Shown: positions 16,173 to 25,257, counted from the stretch's first letter. The stretch: 64,000 nt of DNA from Pedobacter psychrophilus (GCF_001652725.1 NZ_LWHJ01000022.1:310001-374000); one strand, 5' to 3'. Numbers and translations are program-made. The notes: generated by a model from the sequence alone, not told the origin.

Positions 16173-18077
16173 ATGGCTGAAGAAGTAAATTATAATGATG
16201 ATAGCATCCGGTCGCTCGATTGGAAAGAACATATTAGGCTTCGTCCTGGGATGTATATTGGGAAGTTGGGTGATGGTTCTGCATATGATGATGGCGTTTA
16301 TGTGCTCCTGAAAGAAATCATGGATAACTCTATTGATGAGTTTGTAATGGGAGCAGGACGAACAATCGATATTACCGTAAGCGACCATAAAGTCTCTATC
16401 CGTGATTATGGACGTGGAATTCCTTTAGGAAAAGTTATCGATTGCGTTTCTAAAATTAACACTGGTGGTAAATATGACTCTAAAGCTTTCCAAAAATCGG
16501 TAGGATTAAACGGAGTTGGTACAAAAGCAGTAAATGCCCTTTCGGGGAGTTTTACAGTTCAATCTTATCGCGATGGAAAAACCAAAAAAGCCGAATTTGA
16601 ACAAGGAGAACTGGTAAAAGATAACCCTGATATAGAAACCACACAGCGTAACGGAACGGCAGTAATTTTTATTCCTGATGAAAGTATTTTCAGGAATTAT
16701 AGATACATTCCTGAGTTTATTGAGAACATGATTTGGAATTATGTTTTCTTAAATGCTGGTTTAACTATCAATTTTAATGGACAAAAGTTTTTTTCTGAGA
16801 GAGGTTTATATGATTTATTAGCAAGAAACACTGATGCCGAAGCTAATCGTTATCCAATTATCCATTTAAAAGGAGAAGATATTGAAATTGCCATGACGCA
16901 TGGACAACAATATGGCGAGGAATATTATTCTTTTGTAAACGGACAGCATACTACACAAGGCGGAACGCACCAACAAGCTTTTAGGGAAGCTTTAGTAAAA
17001 ACGGTAAGAGAATTTTACAAGAAAGAATTTGATTCTTCAGACATCAGGGCATCTGTTGTTGCGGCAATTTCTATTAGGGTACAAGAACCAGTTTTTGAAT
17101 CTCAAACCAAAACCAAATTAGGATCATTAAACATTGGGCCAGACGGACCAACCGTAAAAACGTTTATCAATGATTTTATTAAAAAAGAATTAGATAATTA
17201 CCTGCACCAAAATCCACAAACTGCAGATGCTTTATTAAAACGAATTCTGCAATCTGAAAGGGAGCGTAAAGATATTGCCGGCATTAAGAAACTGGCAAAT
17301 GATAGAGCTAAAAAAGCGAGTTTACACAATCGTAAACTACGTGATTGCAAGTGGCATTTAGATGATGATAAATTAAGCGAAGAAGAACGTAAAAGAACAA
17401 CGCTGTTTATTACCGAGGGAGATTCGGCTTCTGGTTCTATTACAAAAGCCCGTGAGGTTAAAACGCAAGCAGTTTTCTCTCTTAAAGGAAAACCTTTAAA
17501 TGCTTATGGTTTAACCAAAAAAGTGGTTTATGAAAACGAAGAATTTAATCTTTTGCAACACGCTTTAAATATTGAGGATGGATTAGAAGGACTCAGATAC
17601 AATAATATTGTGGTTGCGACAGATGCTGATGTAGATGGAATGCACATCCGTTTATTGCTGATGACTTTCTTTTTGCAATTTTTCCCAGATTTGGTAAAAA
17701 CCGGGCATGTTTTTATTTTGCAGACTCCATTGTTTAGGGTTCGAAATAAAAAGGAGACTATTTATTGCTACAGCGATGAAGAACGTGTTTTAGCGATTGA
17801 TAAACTTGGCGGAAAGCCAGAAATCACAAGATTTAAAGGTTTAGGAGAGATTTCGCCAGATGAATTTGAGAATTTCATTGGTGAGGATATTCGTCTAGAT
17901 CCGGTGATTTTGCAAGGAGAAACAAAAATTAAAAACCTATTAGAATATTATATGGGTAAAAACACCATGGATAGGCAACAACATATTGTACAAAATTTAA
18001 GGGTAGAAAAAGACGATGCAGATATTATAGCTGATGCTAAATTAGCTGCTGAAGCATTGGAAGAATCGGCAGCTTAA
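16173..18077 (+). CDS. parE: DNA topoisomerase IV subunit B
   Basis: A 634-residue GHKL ATPase subunit of topoisomerase IV, which decatenates daughter chromosomes together with ParC. The N-terminus has RLRPGMYIG and EIMDNSIDE (E48 catalytic base, N52 Mg ligand), then GRGIPLG and [13 protein letters not shown] for ATP binding. The transducer domain follows, and the TOPRIM domain contains [13 protein letters not shown] near residues 411-423 and [12 protein letters not shown]. The length and the [21 protein letters not shown] start are characteristic of Bacteroidota ParE as opposed to GyrB. The partner gene parC begins 1.5 kb downstream on the same strand, split off by cdd, a repeat and a GxxExxY element. 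Confidence 0.94.
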   Translation: MAEEVNYNDDSIRSLDWKEHIRLRPGMYIGKLGDGSAYDDGVYVLLKEIMDNSIDEFVMGAGRTIDITVSDHKVSIRDYGRGIPLGKVIDCVSKINTGGKYDSKAFQKSVGLNGVGTKAVNALSGSFTVQSYRDGKTKKAEFEQGELVKDNPDIETTQRNGTAVIFIPDESIFRNYRYIPEFIENMIWNYVFLNAGLTINFNGQKFFSERGLYDLLARNTDAEANRYPIIHLKGEDIEIAMTHGQQYGEEYYSFVNGQHTTQGGTHQQAFREALVKTVREFYKKEFDSSDIRASVVAAISIRVQEPVFESQTKTKLGSLNIGPDGPTVKTFINDFIKKELDNYLHQNPQTADALLKRILQSERERKDIAGIKKLANDRAKKASLHNRKLRDCKWHLDDDKLSEEERKRTTLFITEGDSASGSITKAREVKTQAVFSLKGKPLNAYGLTKKVVYENEEFNLLQHALNIEDGLEGLRYNNIVVATDADVDGMHIRLLLMTFFLQFFPDLVKTGHVFILQTPLFRVRNKKETIYCYSDEERVLAIDKLGGKPEITRFKGLGEISPDEFENFIGEDIRLDPVILQGETKIKNLLEYYMGKNTMDRQQHIVQNLRVEKDDADIIADAKLAAEALEESAA

Positions 18078-18149
18078 AGAGAGCTAAAGACAAAAAGCTT
18101 AATGCAGATAAACTGAGATTAAAAGTACAAACTGATTTTACTGACTTTT

Positions 18150-18238
18150 TGCGTTAACAATAGAAACGGCAGCTTTTTTTGCAATAGTCATTTTGCAAAT
18201 AGCAAAAAAACTATAGTGGATAGCGTGTTAAAACGCCC
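18150..18238 (-). repeat. Interspersed intergenic hairpin repeat, copy 4 (variant lacking the internal palindrome)
   Basis: On the minus strand it starts GGGCGTTTTAACACG and ends TTGTTAACGCA. The outer ends and inner inverted pair (TTTTTTTGC / GCAAAAAAA) match copies 1-3, but the CGCCAGCTGGCG palindrome is replaced by CACGCTATCC. It lies between parE and cdd. Confidence 0.75.
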
Positions 18239-18303
18239 AAAATAAAATCGTTAAAAATTATCGATTTATAATTACTACATAACCTAAAAATTAATTAATA
18301 TCA

Positions 18304-18795
18304 TTGATAAAAAAAGAAATTAATATTGCTTTTGAGGATTTTGAAAGCATAGAAGAATTGAATAAAGCCGACAGAGAATTATGTTTAGAAGCTGTAAAAG
18401 CGATGGAAAATTCTCATTCTCCCTATTCTAAATTTAAGGTTGGAGCCGCTGTGAAATTAGCTTCCGGAAAGATTGTTTATGGTAGTAACCAAGAAAATGT
18501 GGCTTATCCATCTGGTTTATGTGCAGAAAGGGTTGCGCTTTTTACAATTGGTGCAAATTATCCTAATGATGAAATTATATCGATAGCAATTACAGCCAAA
18601 ACCAATGAATTTGAAATCTTAAAACCAGTAACTCCTTGTGGAGCATGTTTACAAGTGATGGCAGAATCAGAAAAAAAGCAATTGAAAGAAATTGAAGTTT
18701 TATTGTATTGCATTAATGGGTCAATTTGGAAAGCGAAAGGTGTTAATAGTTTCTTGCCTTTTATGTTTTTTGAGGAGAGATTGGGAAGAGCATAA
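18304..18795 (+). CDS. cdd: Cytidine deaminase
   Basis: A 163-residue zinc-dependent deaminase of pyrimidine salvage, converting cytidine/deoxycytidine to uridine/deoxyuridine. The zinc site is complete: C73-A-E75 in GLCAERVALF and PCGACLQ (C112, C115), with E75 as proton shuttle. The only usable in-frame start is TTG at 18304, because a stop codon lies four codons upstream and the first 20 residues fit the family. Homotetrameric-type length is about 130; the extra N-terminal ~25 residues are usual in Bacteroidota members. It sits between parE and parC with no metabolic connection to them. Confidence 0.92.
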   Translation: MIKKEINIAFEDFESIEELNKADRELCLEAVKAMENSHSPYSKFKVGAAVKLASGKIVYGSNQENVAYPSGLCAERVALFTIGANYPNDEIISIAITAKTNEFEILKPVTPCGACLQVMAESEKKQLKEIEVLLYCINGSIWKAKGVNSFLPFMFFEERLGRA

Positions 18796-18813
18796 CAACA
18801 GAGAATTTTTTAA

Positions 18814-18845
18814 TTTTAACCACAGAGTGCGCAAAGTTCACAGAG
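18814..18845 (+). repeat. Left inverted repeat of the GxxExxY element
   Basis: It begins TTTTAACCACAGAG and ends TTCACAGAG. The outer eight and inner eight bases match the reverse complement of the right repeat exactly; the middle 16 share only CAAAG/CAGAG-type words. Confidence 0.65.
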
Positions 18846-18870
18846 TTGGATGAGAAAGAGTCAATAAAAA

Positions 18871-19251
18871 ATGGAAATAGAAAATTCTTTAGCGACTAAA
18901 ATAATAGGTTTCGCTATTAAAGTACATAAAGAATTAGGACCTGGTTTATTAGAATCTGTTTACAAAGAATGTTTGGCCTATGAATTAAAGAAAAATGGTT
19001 TATTTGTTGAAAAAGAGAAACCTTTACCAATAATTTATGATAATGTTAGACTAGATTGTGGTTATAGATTAGATATTTATGTGGCAAATAAAGTTATTAT
19101 TGAAGTTAAATCTGTTAAGGAAATGAATGATATTTATCTTGCTCAATTATTAACCTATTTGAAATTAGCAGATTGCAAATTAGGTTTGTTAATAAATTTT
19201 AATGTTTTATTGTTGAAAGATGGATTAAAAAGAGTCATCAACGAGTATTAA
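18871..19251 (+). CDS. GxxExxY protein (PD-(D/E)XK-like nuclease fold)
   Basis: A 126-residue member of the GxxExxY family. The name-giving motif is GLLESVY at residues 25-31, in the conserved context KVHKELGPGLLESVYKECL. The second half has D68 (YRLDIYVANK) and E78-V-K80 (VIIEVKSV), which line up as the D...ExK core of PD-(D/E)XK nucleases, followed by the helix AQLLTYLKLAD and GLLINFN. The biological role of the family is not established. Flanking inverted repeats and its position between cdd and parC suggest an inserted unit. It starts with ATG at 18871 after the repeat. Family call is secure; nuclease activity is inference. Confidence 0.88.
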   Translation: MEIENSLATKIIGFAIKVHKELGPGLLESVYKECLAYELKKNGLFVEKEKPLPIIYDNVRLDCGYRLDIYVANKVIIEVKSVKEMNDIYLAQLLTYLKLADCKLGLLINFNVLLLKDGLKRVINEY

Positions 19252-19322
19252 AATAAATATTTAAGTATTTGATGCGTATTGCTAAGACTTAACGAAATAA
19301 AGTTCAATAATGATTTTAATAT

Positions 19323-19478
19323 ATGAATATTATAAAAACATCTAATCTCAAAGGTATTAAAGTTTGTGATTTTACTAAAGAAGATATTAAGGAAATGATT
19401 GAGAAAGCAGAGAAAGGAAAGTTTCATTCCATGAAATATTTAAAACAGAAAATTTCAGAATGGAAAGAAAAAAAATAA
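19323..19478 (+). CDS. 51-residue ORF inside the GxxExxY element
   Basis: ATG at 19323, TAA at 19476-19478. The peptide is Lys/Glu-rich and ends MKYLKQKISEWKEKK. The segment EDIKEMIEKAEKGKFHS...ISEWKEKK loosely resembles the C-terminal half of short antitoxin-like proteins, in which a GxxxS linker precedes a helix ending in W-K. That resemblance is weak and made from memory. No DNA-binding N-terminus is visible, so it may be a truncated antitoxin remnant or an unrelated small protein. It lies between the GxxExxY gene and the right inverted repeat. Confidence 0.45.
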   Translation: MNIIKTSNLKGIKVCDFTKEDIKEMIEKAEKGKFHSMKYLKQKISEWKEKK

Positions 19479-19487
19479 TAACCTCAG

Positions 19488-19520
19488 CTCTGTGACCTCT
19501 GCGTCCTTTGCGGTTAAAAA
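19488..19520 (-). repeat. Right inverted repeat of the GxxExxY element
   Basis: Read on the minus strand it starts TTTTTAACCGCAAAG and ends GGTCACAGAG, mirroring the left repeat at 18814-18845. It ends 41 bases before the parC start codon, so it lies in the parC leader. Confidence 0.65.
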
Positions 19521-19561
19521 TCTAGCCATCCAGAAAAAAACTGAGCGGTTAAAAACAAACA

Positions 19562-22339
19562 ATGAACGAAAACAATTACAAAAACGAAGAAACCCTACAC
19601 AATATAACACCTCTTAGCGGTTTATACGAAAACTGGTTTTTAGACTATGCATCCTATGTAATTTTAGATAGAGCGGTTCCTCATATCCATGATGGATTGA
19701 AGCCTGTACAACGTCGTATTTTGCATTCATTAAAAGAAATGGATGATGGACGCTTTAATAAAGCGGCCAACGTAATTGGAAATACCATGAAATACCATCC
19801 TCATGGCGATGCTTCAATTGGCGATGCCATGGTACAAATTGGTCAAAAGAATTTGTTGATTGATACCCAAGGAAACTGGGGTGACCCAGTAACCGGAGAT
19901 TCTGCTGCGGCACCCAGATATATTGAAGCTAGATTATCCAAATTTGCATTAGAAGTTGTTTTTAATCCTGATACTACCGAATGGCAATCGTCTTACGATG
20001 GAAGAAATAGAGAACCAATTACATTACCTGTAAAATTCCCGCTTTTATTAGCTCAAGGTGCGGAAGGTATTGCTGTTGGTTTGGCAACTAAAGTAATGCC
20101 GCATAATTTTATTGAGCTGATTGATGCTTCCATAGAAATTTTAAAAGGTAACCGTCCAGATATTGTCCCTGATTTTTTAATGGGCGGGATGGCCGATTTT
20201 TCTAACTATAATGAAGGTCAGCGAGGTGGAAAAATCAGAGTTAGGGCAAAAATTTCAGAATTAGATAAAAAGACTTTGGTGATTACCGAAATCCCTTTTT
20301 CTACTACAACACTTAACTTGATTGATAGCATTATTTCTGCTAATGATAAGGGTAAAATAAAAATCAAGAAAATTGAGGACAACACCGCAAAAGATGTAGA
20401 AATAGTTATTCATTTGGCTCCAGGAATTTCTCCGGATGTGACTATTGATGCACTTTACGCCTTTACCAATTGCGAGGTTTCTATATCGCCTAATACTTGT
20501 ATCATCAAAGGAGATAAACCTCATTTTATGAGTGTTAACGATATTTTAGTTGAGAGTACTCATTACACCAAAAATCTTTTAAAGAGAGAATTAGAGATTA
20601 AACTCCATGATTTAATGGAGCGAATTTTCTTTAGCTCTTTATTAAAAATATTTATTCAGGAAGGGATGTATAAACATCCTGATTATGAAAATTCTACCAA
20701 TTTTGAGGAAGTTTTAATCGTTTTACACCGATTATTTGACCAATTTAAACCAAGTTTATATCGAGAAATATTACCAGAGGATTTTAAGAAACTGATTGAT
20801 AAACCAATGAGTAGCATCACCCGCTTTGATGTTAAAAAAGCAGATGAACAAATGGCGGCATTGGAAAAAGAAATCAAAAATGTTAAACACGATTTAAGGC
20901 ATTTAACCGATTATGCGATTGCTTATTTTAATCGTTTAAAAGAAAAATTTGGAAAGGGAAGAGAGCGTAAAACGGAGATTAGAACCTTTGATAAGGTAGA
21001 AGCGGCACAAGTTGCTTTAGCAAATACTAAGTTTTATGTAAACCGAGAGGACGGTTTTATAGGTACAGGATTGAAGAAGGATGAGTATATTTTCGATTGT
21101 TCGGATTTAGATGATATTGTTGTTTTTAGGGAAGACGGCGTTTGCTTGGTAACTAAAGTTCAGGATAAGACATTTGTAGGGAAAAACTTATTGCATGTTG
21201 GTGTTTTCAAGAAAAACGATGAACGCACCATTTATAATATGGTTTATAAAGATGGTAAAACTGGTGTTGCCTATATCAAGCGTTTTGCAATTGGTGGCGT
21301 TACCCGTGATAAAGAATATGATTTGACAAAAGGTAGTAAGGGCAGTAAAATTCTTTATTTTACAGCAAATCCTAATGGAGAAGCTGAAGTTATTAATGTG
21401 GCTTTAAAGCCTTTATCAAAGCTAAAGAAACTTTCTTTTGATATTGATTTTGCCGAAACTTCTATTAAAGGAAGAGCATCACAAGGAAATATTTTAAGCA
21501 AATACGCCATCAAAAAAGTCACCTTGAAATCTAAAGGTGTTTCTACTTTGGCGGGCAGAAAAATCTGGTATGATCCTATCGTAAAACGATTAAATGAAAA
21601 TGGACATGGAAGATATTTAGGTGAATTCCAGGCAGAAGATAAAATACTTTGTGTTTTTATTGATGGTAGTTATGAGCTTTCAAGTTTTGATTTAACAAAT
21701 CATTTTGATGATAAAATGTTGAGGATAGAAAAATTAGATACCCAAAAAGTTTTCTCTTGTATCCATTTTGATGGAAAATCTAAAAACTATTTTATCAAAA
21801 GGTTTATTTTTGAGGATTTGGCTATTGGAAAGCGTAGCGGATTTATCAGCGAAGAACCTAATTCTAAAATGATATTACTTAGTAGCGCAGACCATCCGAT
21901 AATAAAGATAGAATCCTTAAAAGGAAAATCACAACTTTTTGACGAACAAGAACTCGATTTATCAGAAGCTATTGATGTAAAAGGAATCAAGGCTCAGGGA
22001 AATAAACTGAGTCAAAATGATGTGCAGAAAATAGAATTGATTTCTGAGATTAACGATAGAGAAGAAGTACAAGAAGAGGAGATTGAAGAAATTTGTATCG
22101 ATGAAGAAGAAGAAATAACTGATGAGGATGCTATCAAAAGCGAACTTTTAAAAGTTGAATCAAAAACTTTTGAAGAAGAGATAACAAAAAAAGAAGAAGA
22201 GAAAAAGGAAACCATTAAGCCCGAGGAGATTAAACCTAAATTCACATCAACTCCAAAGCAAGAAAAAAAGATAGATTTTGAAATCACCAATCCAGATGAT
22301 ATTAAATTAGATGATAAGGGACAAACGAAGTTGTTTTAA
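19562..22339 (+). CDS. parC: DNA topoisomerase IV subunit A
   Basis: A 925-residue breakage-reunion subunit. Landmarks are YASYVILDRAVPHIHDGLKPVQRRIL (residues 29-54), MKYHPHGDASIGDAM (76-90) and the catalytic tyrosine Y120 in AAAPRY120IEARLS. The C-terminal beta-pinwheel region follows from about residue 500. The last ~130 residues form a highly acidic, Glu/Lys-rich low-complexity tail, as is common in this phylum's ParC. Its partner ParE is encoded 1.5 kb upstream. The right inverted repeat of the GxxExxY element lies immediately upstream, so the element may have altered parC transcription. Confidence 0.94.
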   Translation: MNENNYKNEETLHNITPLSGLYENWFLDYASYVILDRAVPHIHDGLKPVQRRILHSLKEMDDGRFNKAANVIGNTMKYHPHGDASIGDAMVQIGQKNLLIDTQGNWGDPVTGDSAAAPRYIEARLSKFALEVVFNPDTTEWQSSYDGRNREPITLPVKFPLLLAQGAEGIAVGLATKVMPHNFIELIDASIEILKGNRPDIVPDFLMGGMADFSNYNEGQRGGKIRVRAKISELDKKTLVITEIPFSTTTLNLIDSIISANDKGKIKIKKIEDNTAKDVEIVIHLAPGISPDVTIDALYAFTNCEVSISPNTCIIKGDKPHFMSVNDILVESTHYTKNLLKRELEIKLHDLMERIFFSSLLKIFIQEGMYKHPDYENSTNFEEVLIVLHRLFDQFKPSLYREILPEDFKKLIDKPMSSITRFDVKKADEQMAALEKEIKNVKHDLRHLTDYAIAYFNRLKEKFGKGRERKTEIRTFDKVEAAQVALANTKFYVNREDGFIGTGLKKDEYIFDCSDLDDIVVFREDGVCLVTKVQDKTFVGKNLLHVGVFKKNDERTIYNMVYKDGKTGVAYIKRFAIGGVTRDKEYDLTKGSKGSKILYFTANPNGEAEVINVALKPLSKLKKLSFDIDFAETSIKGRASQGNILSKYAIKKVTLKSKGVSTLAGRKIWYDPIVKRLNENGHGRYLGEFQAEDKILCVFIDGSYELSSFDLTNHFDDKMLRIEKLDTQKVFSCIHFDGKSKNYFIKRFIFEDLAIGKRSGFISEEPNSKMILLSSADHPIIKIESLKGKSQLFDEQELDLSEAIDVKGIKAQGNKLSQNDVQKIELISEINDREEVQEEEIEEICIDEEEEITDEDAIKSELLKVESKTFEEEITKKEEEKKETIKPEEIKPKFTSTPKQEKKIDFEITNPDDIKLDDKGQTKLF

Positions 22340-22371
22340 ATAATATAGGAAATAAGGTTTTGGTGATGTAG

Positions 22372-23157
22372 CTAAAACCTTACTCTAAAATCTTCTTTAG
22401 CTTGGCCTTTTCTAAAAAAAACTAAACCAATCCAAAATAAATCTATAGTAACGGTTACGTTAGGATGCGCTTTAATCATTTCCCAGGCTTCTTTCATTCC
22501 TTCGCTCCAATAAATATCATCAAATATCATTACAGAGTTTTCATTAAGATGAGGCAAACACCAATTGAAGTAATTTATGGTGGCATCTTTACGATGATTT
22601 CCATCAATGAAAATTAAATCTAAGCTTGATTCTTTTTCAATAATCGGGGGAAGTGTTTCATCAAAATTCCCGATGTTAATATTTAGATTTTTTAACCCTA
22701 AATAATCAAAATTCTCTTTTGCAACAGCAGCAGTTTGAGGACAACCTTCTAAAGTAATCACCTTGGCATTTGGAACAGCCTCAGCAAAATAAGCAGACGT
22801 TATTCCTAAGCAAGTTCCCAGTTCAATGATATTTTTAGGCTTAAACTCTTTAGCTAATCTAAATAGCAACTGTGCTAATTTCTTAGGCTTTAAAGCATTT
22901 TTAGCCAATTGTTTAACTTGTTTTTTTTGTTGATTATTTACAAGTGAACCTGCTCCCAAATCTGTAATCGTAATAAACCGATCGTCAGCTAATAATTTCT
23001 TTCTTAAATTCTCGATATTTTTATACTCAGGTTTTTCTTTAAAATCGTAAATTACCTCATCAATTAATTTATAAACAAAAGGAGAATGTACGCCATGACG
23101 CGTTTTGGCTTTGGCTAAATGTTTGATGTAATTGATAACAAGAGTAGTGTTAAACAT
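22372..23157 (-). CDS. Class I SAM-dependent O-methyltransferase-like protein
   Basis: A 261-residue protein with motif I IIELGTCLGITSAYFAEAVP, the acidic loop VITLEGCPQ, and SLDLIFIDGNHRKDATINYF, where the DGxH block is typical of Methyltransf_24 / catechol-OMT-type enzymes. FDDIYWSEGM supplies a probable metal-ligand Asp pair. The N-terminus (YIKHLAKAKTRHGVHSPFVY) is a conserved Bacteroidota extension. The substrate is unknown. The gene converges on parC, and a 9-bp hairpin (TAAGGTTTT / AAAACCTTA, 22353-22382) overlaps both 3' ends and may serve as a shared terminator. Confidence 0.82.
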   Translation of the reverse strand: MFNTTLVINYIKHLAKAKTRHGVHSPFVYKLIDEVIYDFKEKPEYKNIENLRKKLLADDRFITITDLGAGSLVNNQQKKQVKQLAKNALKPKKLAQLLFRLAKEFKPKNIIELGTCLGITSAYFAEAVPNAKVITLEGCPQTAAVAKENFDYLGLKNLNINIGNFDETLPPIIEKESSLDLIFIDGNHRKDATINYFNWCLPHLNENSVMIFDDIYWSEGMKEAWEMIKAHPNVTVTIDLFWIGLVFFRKGQAKEDFRVRF

Positions 23158-23176
23158 AGCTGCGAAAATATGGAAA

Positions 23177-23268
23177 AAGTATTAAGACACAAGTAGGGAG
23201 ATGCAAGTATCAAGACACAAGTATTATGTATCAAAACACAAGTATCGAGATGTAAGTATCCAGACAAA
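23177..23268. repeat. Degenerate tandem repeat (10/20-bp unit)
   Basis: Alternating units read AAGTATyAAGACAC and AAGTAnnGAGATG, with at least four cycles before decaying into plain sequence. The unit length and imperfection fit a microsatellite-like array, not CRISPR. It lies between divergent genes and may affect their promoters. Confidence 0.65.
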
Positions 23269-23363
23269 TAATCACAACATATTAAATATATTTAAATTAA
23301 AAAATTCAACCACCCAAATTATTGATAATCTTATTACTTACTACTAGCCACTAACTACTAATA

Positions 23364-24224
23364 ATGATTAACGAAACTAAGATAGCCTCTTTAATAACTT
23401 TGTTAGATGACCCTGACCCTCAGATATTCTCGCAAATAGAAGGCGAATTACTTTCTTATGGCAACGAAGTAATAGGTTATTTGGAAGGTGCCTGGGAAAA
23501 ATCTTTTGATGCACTTTTGCAAGAGCGTATTGAAAATCTAATACATAAAATTCAATTTATTAATGTAAAAGAAGATTTATCACTATGGTACCAAAGCGGT
23601 GGTTTCGACTTATTAAGAGGTTTTATCATCATCAATAAATATCAGTATCCGGATTTGAACGAACAAAAAATCATTAATCAAATTGAGGCAATTAAGAGAG
23701 ACATTTGGTTGCAGATGATGCAGGAAGGGAGTCCGATTGAAAAAGTAAAATTAATAAACCACGTTTTCTACAATATTTACGGCTTTAGCGGAAATACAGC
23801 AAACCATCAAGATCCAAAAAATTCTTATTTAAGTGAGGTTTTAGAAAGCAAAAAAGGGAATCAAATTTCTTTAGCCATTATTTATTCTATCATTGCCCAA
23901 AAACTGGATATCCCCATTTATGGTGTAAATCTTCCACAACATTTTATTTTGGCTTACGCCGATAATTTAACAAAATATGATGAAGAAAACGGTATTTTGT
24001 TTTATATCAATGTATTTAATAAAGGCTATGTTTTCGGCAAAAAAGATATTGATTTGTTTTTAAAACAGCTAAACATAAATGCTGAGAAATTATTTTATGA
24101 ACCTTGCTCAAATACAGAAATTTTAAAACGAGTCATAAGAAATTTAATCAGTTCTTACGAAAAGGCTGGTGCAATAGAAAAGTCTGAAGAATTAGTTCAG
24201 CTTTTAGAGGTTTTAAAAGATTGA
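23364..24224 (+). CDS. SirB1-like transglutaminase-family protein
   Basis: A 286-residue protein matching the SirB1 / Transglut_core2 group. The core shows LINHVFYNIYGFSGN, DPKNSYLSEVLESKKGNQISLAIIYSIIAQKLDIPIYGVNLPQHFIL, with the NISLA-type and PxHFI motifs of the family. The usual catalytic Cys of transglutaminases is not apparent at the expected place (GNQISLA), as in other SirB1 proteins, so an enzymatic role is doubtful. The N-terminal ~90 residues are helical repeats. No signal peptide; probably cytoplasmic. Role unknown in this phylum. Confidence 0.8.
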   Translation: MINETKIASLITLLDDPDPQIFSQIEGELLSYGNEVIGYLEGAWEKSFDALLQERIENLIHKIQFINVKEDLSLWYQSGGFDLLRGFIIINKYQYPDLNEQKIINQIEAIKRDIWLQMMQEGSPIEKVKLINHVFYNIYGFSGNTANHQDPKNSYLSEVLESKKGNQISLAIIYSIIAQKLDIPIYGVNLPQHFILAYADNLTKYDEENGILFYINVFNKGYVFGKKDIDLFLKQLNINAEKLFYEPCSNTEILKRVIRNLISSYEKAGAIEKSEELVQLLEVLKD

Positions 24225-24238
24225 TAAAATTGTCTCAA

Positions 24239-24298
24239 TCTTGATTAACAGGATTAAAATCAAAAAAATTCTAATTTCTTCTCATCTTTTAATCAAGA
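24239..24298. repeat. Inverted repeat between convergent genes
   Basis: TCTTGATTAA (24239-24248) and TTAATCAAGA (24289-24298) are perfect 10-bp arms separated by 40 bases, within an 82-bp convergent gap. It could fold as a bidirectional terminator-like structure or be the edge of a dispersed repeat. Confidence 0.45.
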
Positions 24299-24306
24299 AT
24301 ATCAGA

Positions 24307-25221
24307 CTATAAAAATTTATTCTCTTTCATCCAGTTAATCATCGTAACAAACCACGACTCTTTTGTAGTAGGATTTATCAAACCATAACCATGTCCGCCA
24401 TTTTGGTACAAATGTAATTCTACTTTTACTCCCGCTTGTTTTAATGCCTTGGTTAAATCTAAACTATTTTCAGACGGAACCGACTTATCATCATTTGCCT
24501 GAAAAATAAAAGTTGGGGGTGTATTTTGATTAACCTGAAGCTCGTTAGAATAATAATCTATTTGATCTTGAGCAGCAGTTTTACCTAAAAGATTTTCCCT
24601 GGAACCCTTGTGTCCAAATTTTCCCATCGTAACAACTGGATAACCTAAAATAGCAAAATCAGGGCGTAAATTGGTTTTTTTAGGATTATCGACTAAAGAT
24701 TTTTTATAATGCGTTTCTAAAGTAGATGCCAAATGTCCACCAGCAGAAAAGCCCATAATACCAATTTTGGCGGTGTCTAAATTCCATGTTAAAGCATTCT
24801 CCTTAACCATTTTCGTGGCTTGCTGTGCATCTTGTAACGGACCAATTGCTTTATCAATCATGATATCATCAGATGGCAAACGGTATTTTAACACAAATGC
24901 CGTAACTCCGTATTTATTAAATTCTTTAGCAATATCATAACCTTCATGTGCGATAGCTAAAATAGCATAACCACCACCTGGGCAAATAATAACGGAGGTT
25001 CCATTTGCCTTTCCTTTCTCAGGATAAAATGCAATTAACTGCGGTTTAGATACCTTACTCACTCTAATTTTTCCATCAGCTTTAGAGGTATCGCTCCTTT
25101 CAATATAATCGCTATTAGTTTTAGAATTTGGCACCTCTCCAGAATACAAATCCATTATTTGCTGTGCTTCAGTTTTACCAAACATGAATATCAAAAAAAA
25201 TATGATTAATAACTTTTTCAT
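24307..25221 (-). CDS. Secreted alpha/beta-hydrolase (esterase/lipase, BD-FAE-like)
   Basis: A 304-residue hydrolase with an N-terminal Sec signal (MKKLLIIFFLIFMFGKTEAQ, probable cleavage after Ala19 or Gln20). The oxyanion region is CPGGGYAILA (80-89) and the nucleophile elbow is GFSAG with S159. The acid is probably an Asp in the block ANDDKSVPSEN, and the catalytic His is in NGGHGYGL near 276. The order and the PGGGY variant of HGGG are typical of acetyl-xylan / feruloyl esterase-like enzymes in Bacteroidota. It should act in the periplasm or at the cell surface on ester side groups of polysaccharides; the substrate is not determined. It follows prfB on the same strand by 36 bases. Confidence 0.86.
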   Translation of the reverse strand: MKKLLIIFFLIFMFGKTEAQQIMDLYSGEVPNSKTNSDYIERSDTSKADGKIRVSKVSKPQLIAFYPEKGKANGTSVIICPGGGYAILAIAHEGYDIAKEFNKYGVTAFVLKYRLPSDDIMIDKAIGPLQDAQQATKMVKENALTWNLDTAKIGIMGFSAGGHLASTLETHYKKSLVDNPKKTNLRPDFAILGYPVVTMGKFGHKGSRENLLGKTAAQDQIDYYSNELQVNQNTPPTFIFQANDDKSVPSENSLDLTKALKQAGVKVELHLYQNGGHGYGLINPTTKESWFVTMINWMKENKFL

Positions 25222-25257
25222 TTTTATTATTTCTACAATACCTAACCACTTAACAAA

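Larger units (their letters stand above)
18814..19520. mobile_element. Putative GxxExxY element with inverted terminal repeats inside the parE-cdd-parC locus
   Basis: A ~707-bp unit bounded by ~32-bp inverted repeats (18814-18845 and 19488-19520). Each repeat has the form TTTTAACC - 16 variable bases - TCACAGAG, with the inside built from RCARAG-like words. It contains the GxxExxY gene, a 51-codon ORF and little else. No transposase is encoded, so any mobility would have to be in trans or by another mechanism. The boundaries are inferred from the repeats; no target-site duplication was recognised. Confidence 0.55.

Noticed and set aside
22012-22290. Minus-strand Ser/Ile-rich frame opposite the parC C-terminus
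   Set aside because: It mirrors the Glu/Lys-rich low-complexity tail of parC; this is a typical artefact.
23177-23268. CRISPR-like array
   Set aside because: The repeats are degenerate 10/20-bp units with no unique spacers of regular length and no cas genes nearby.
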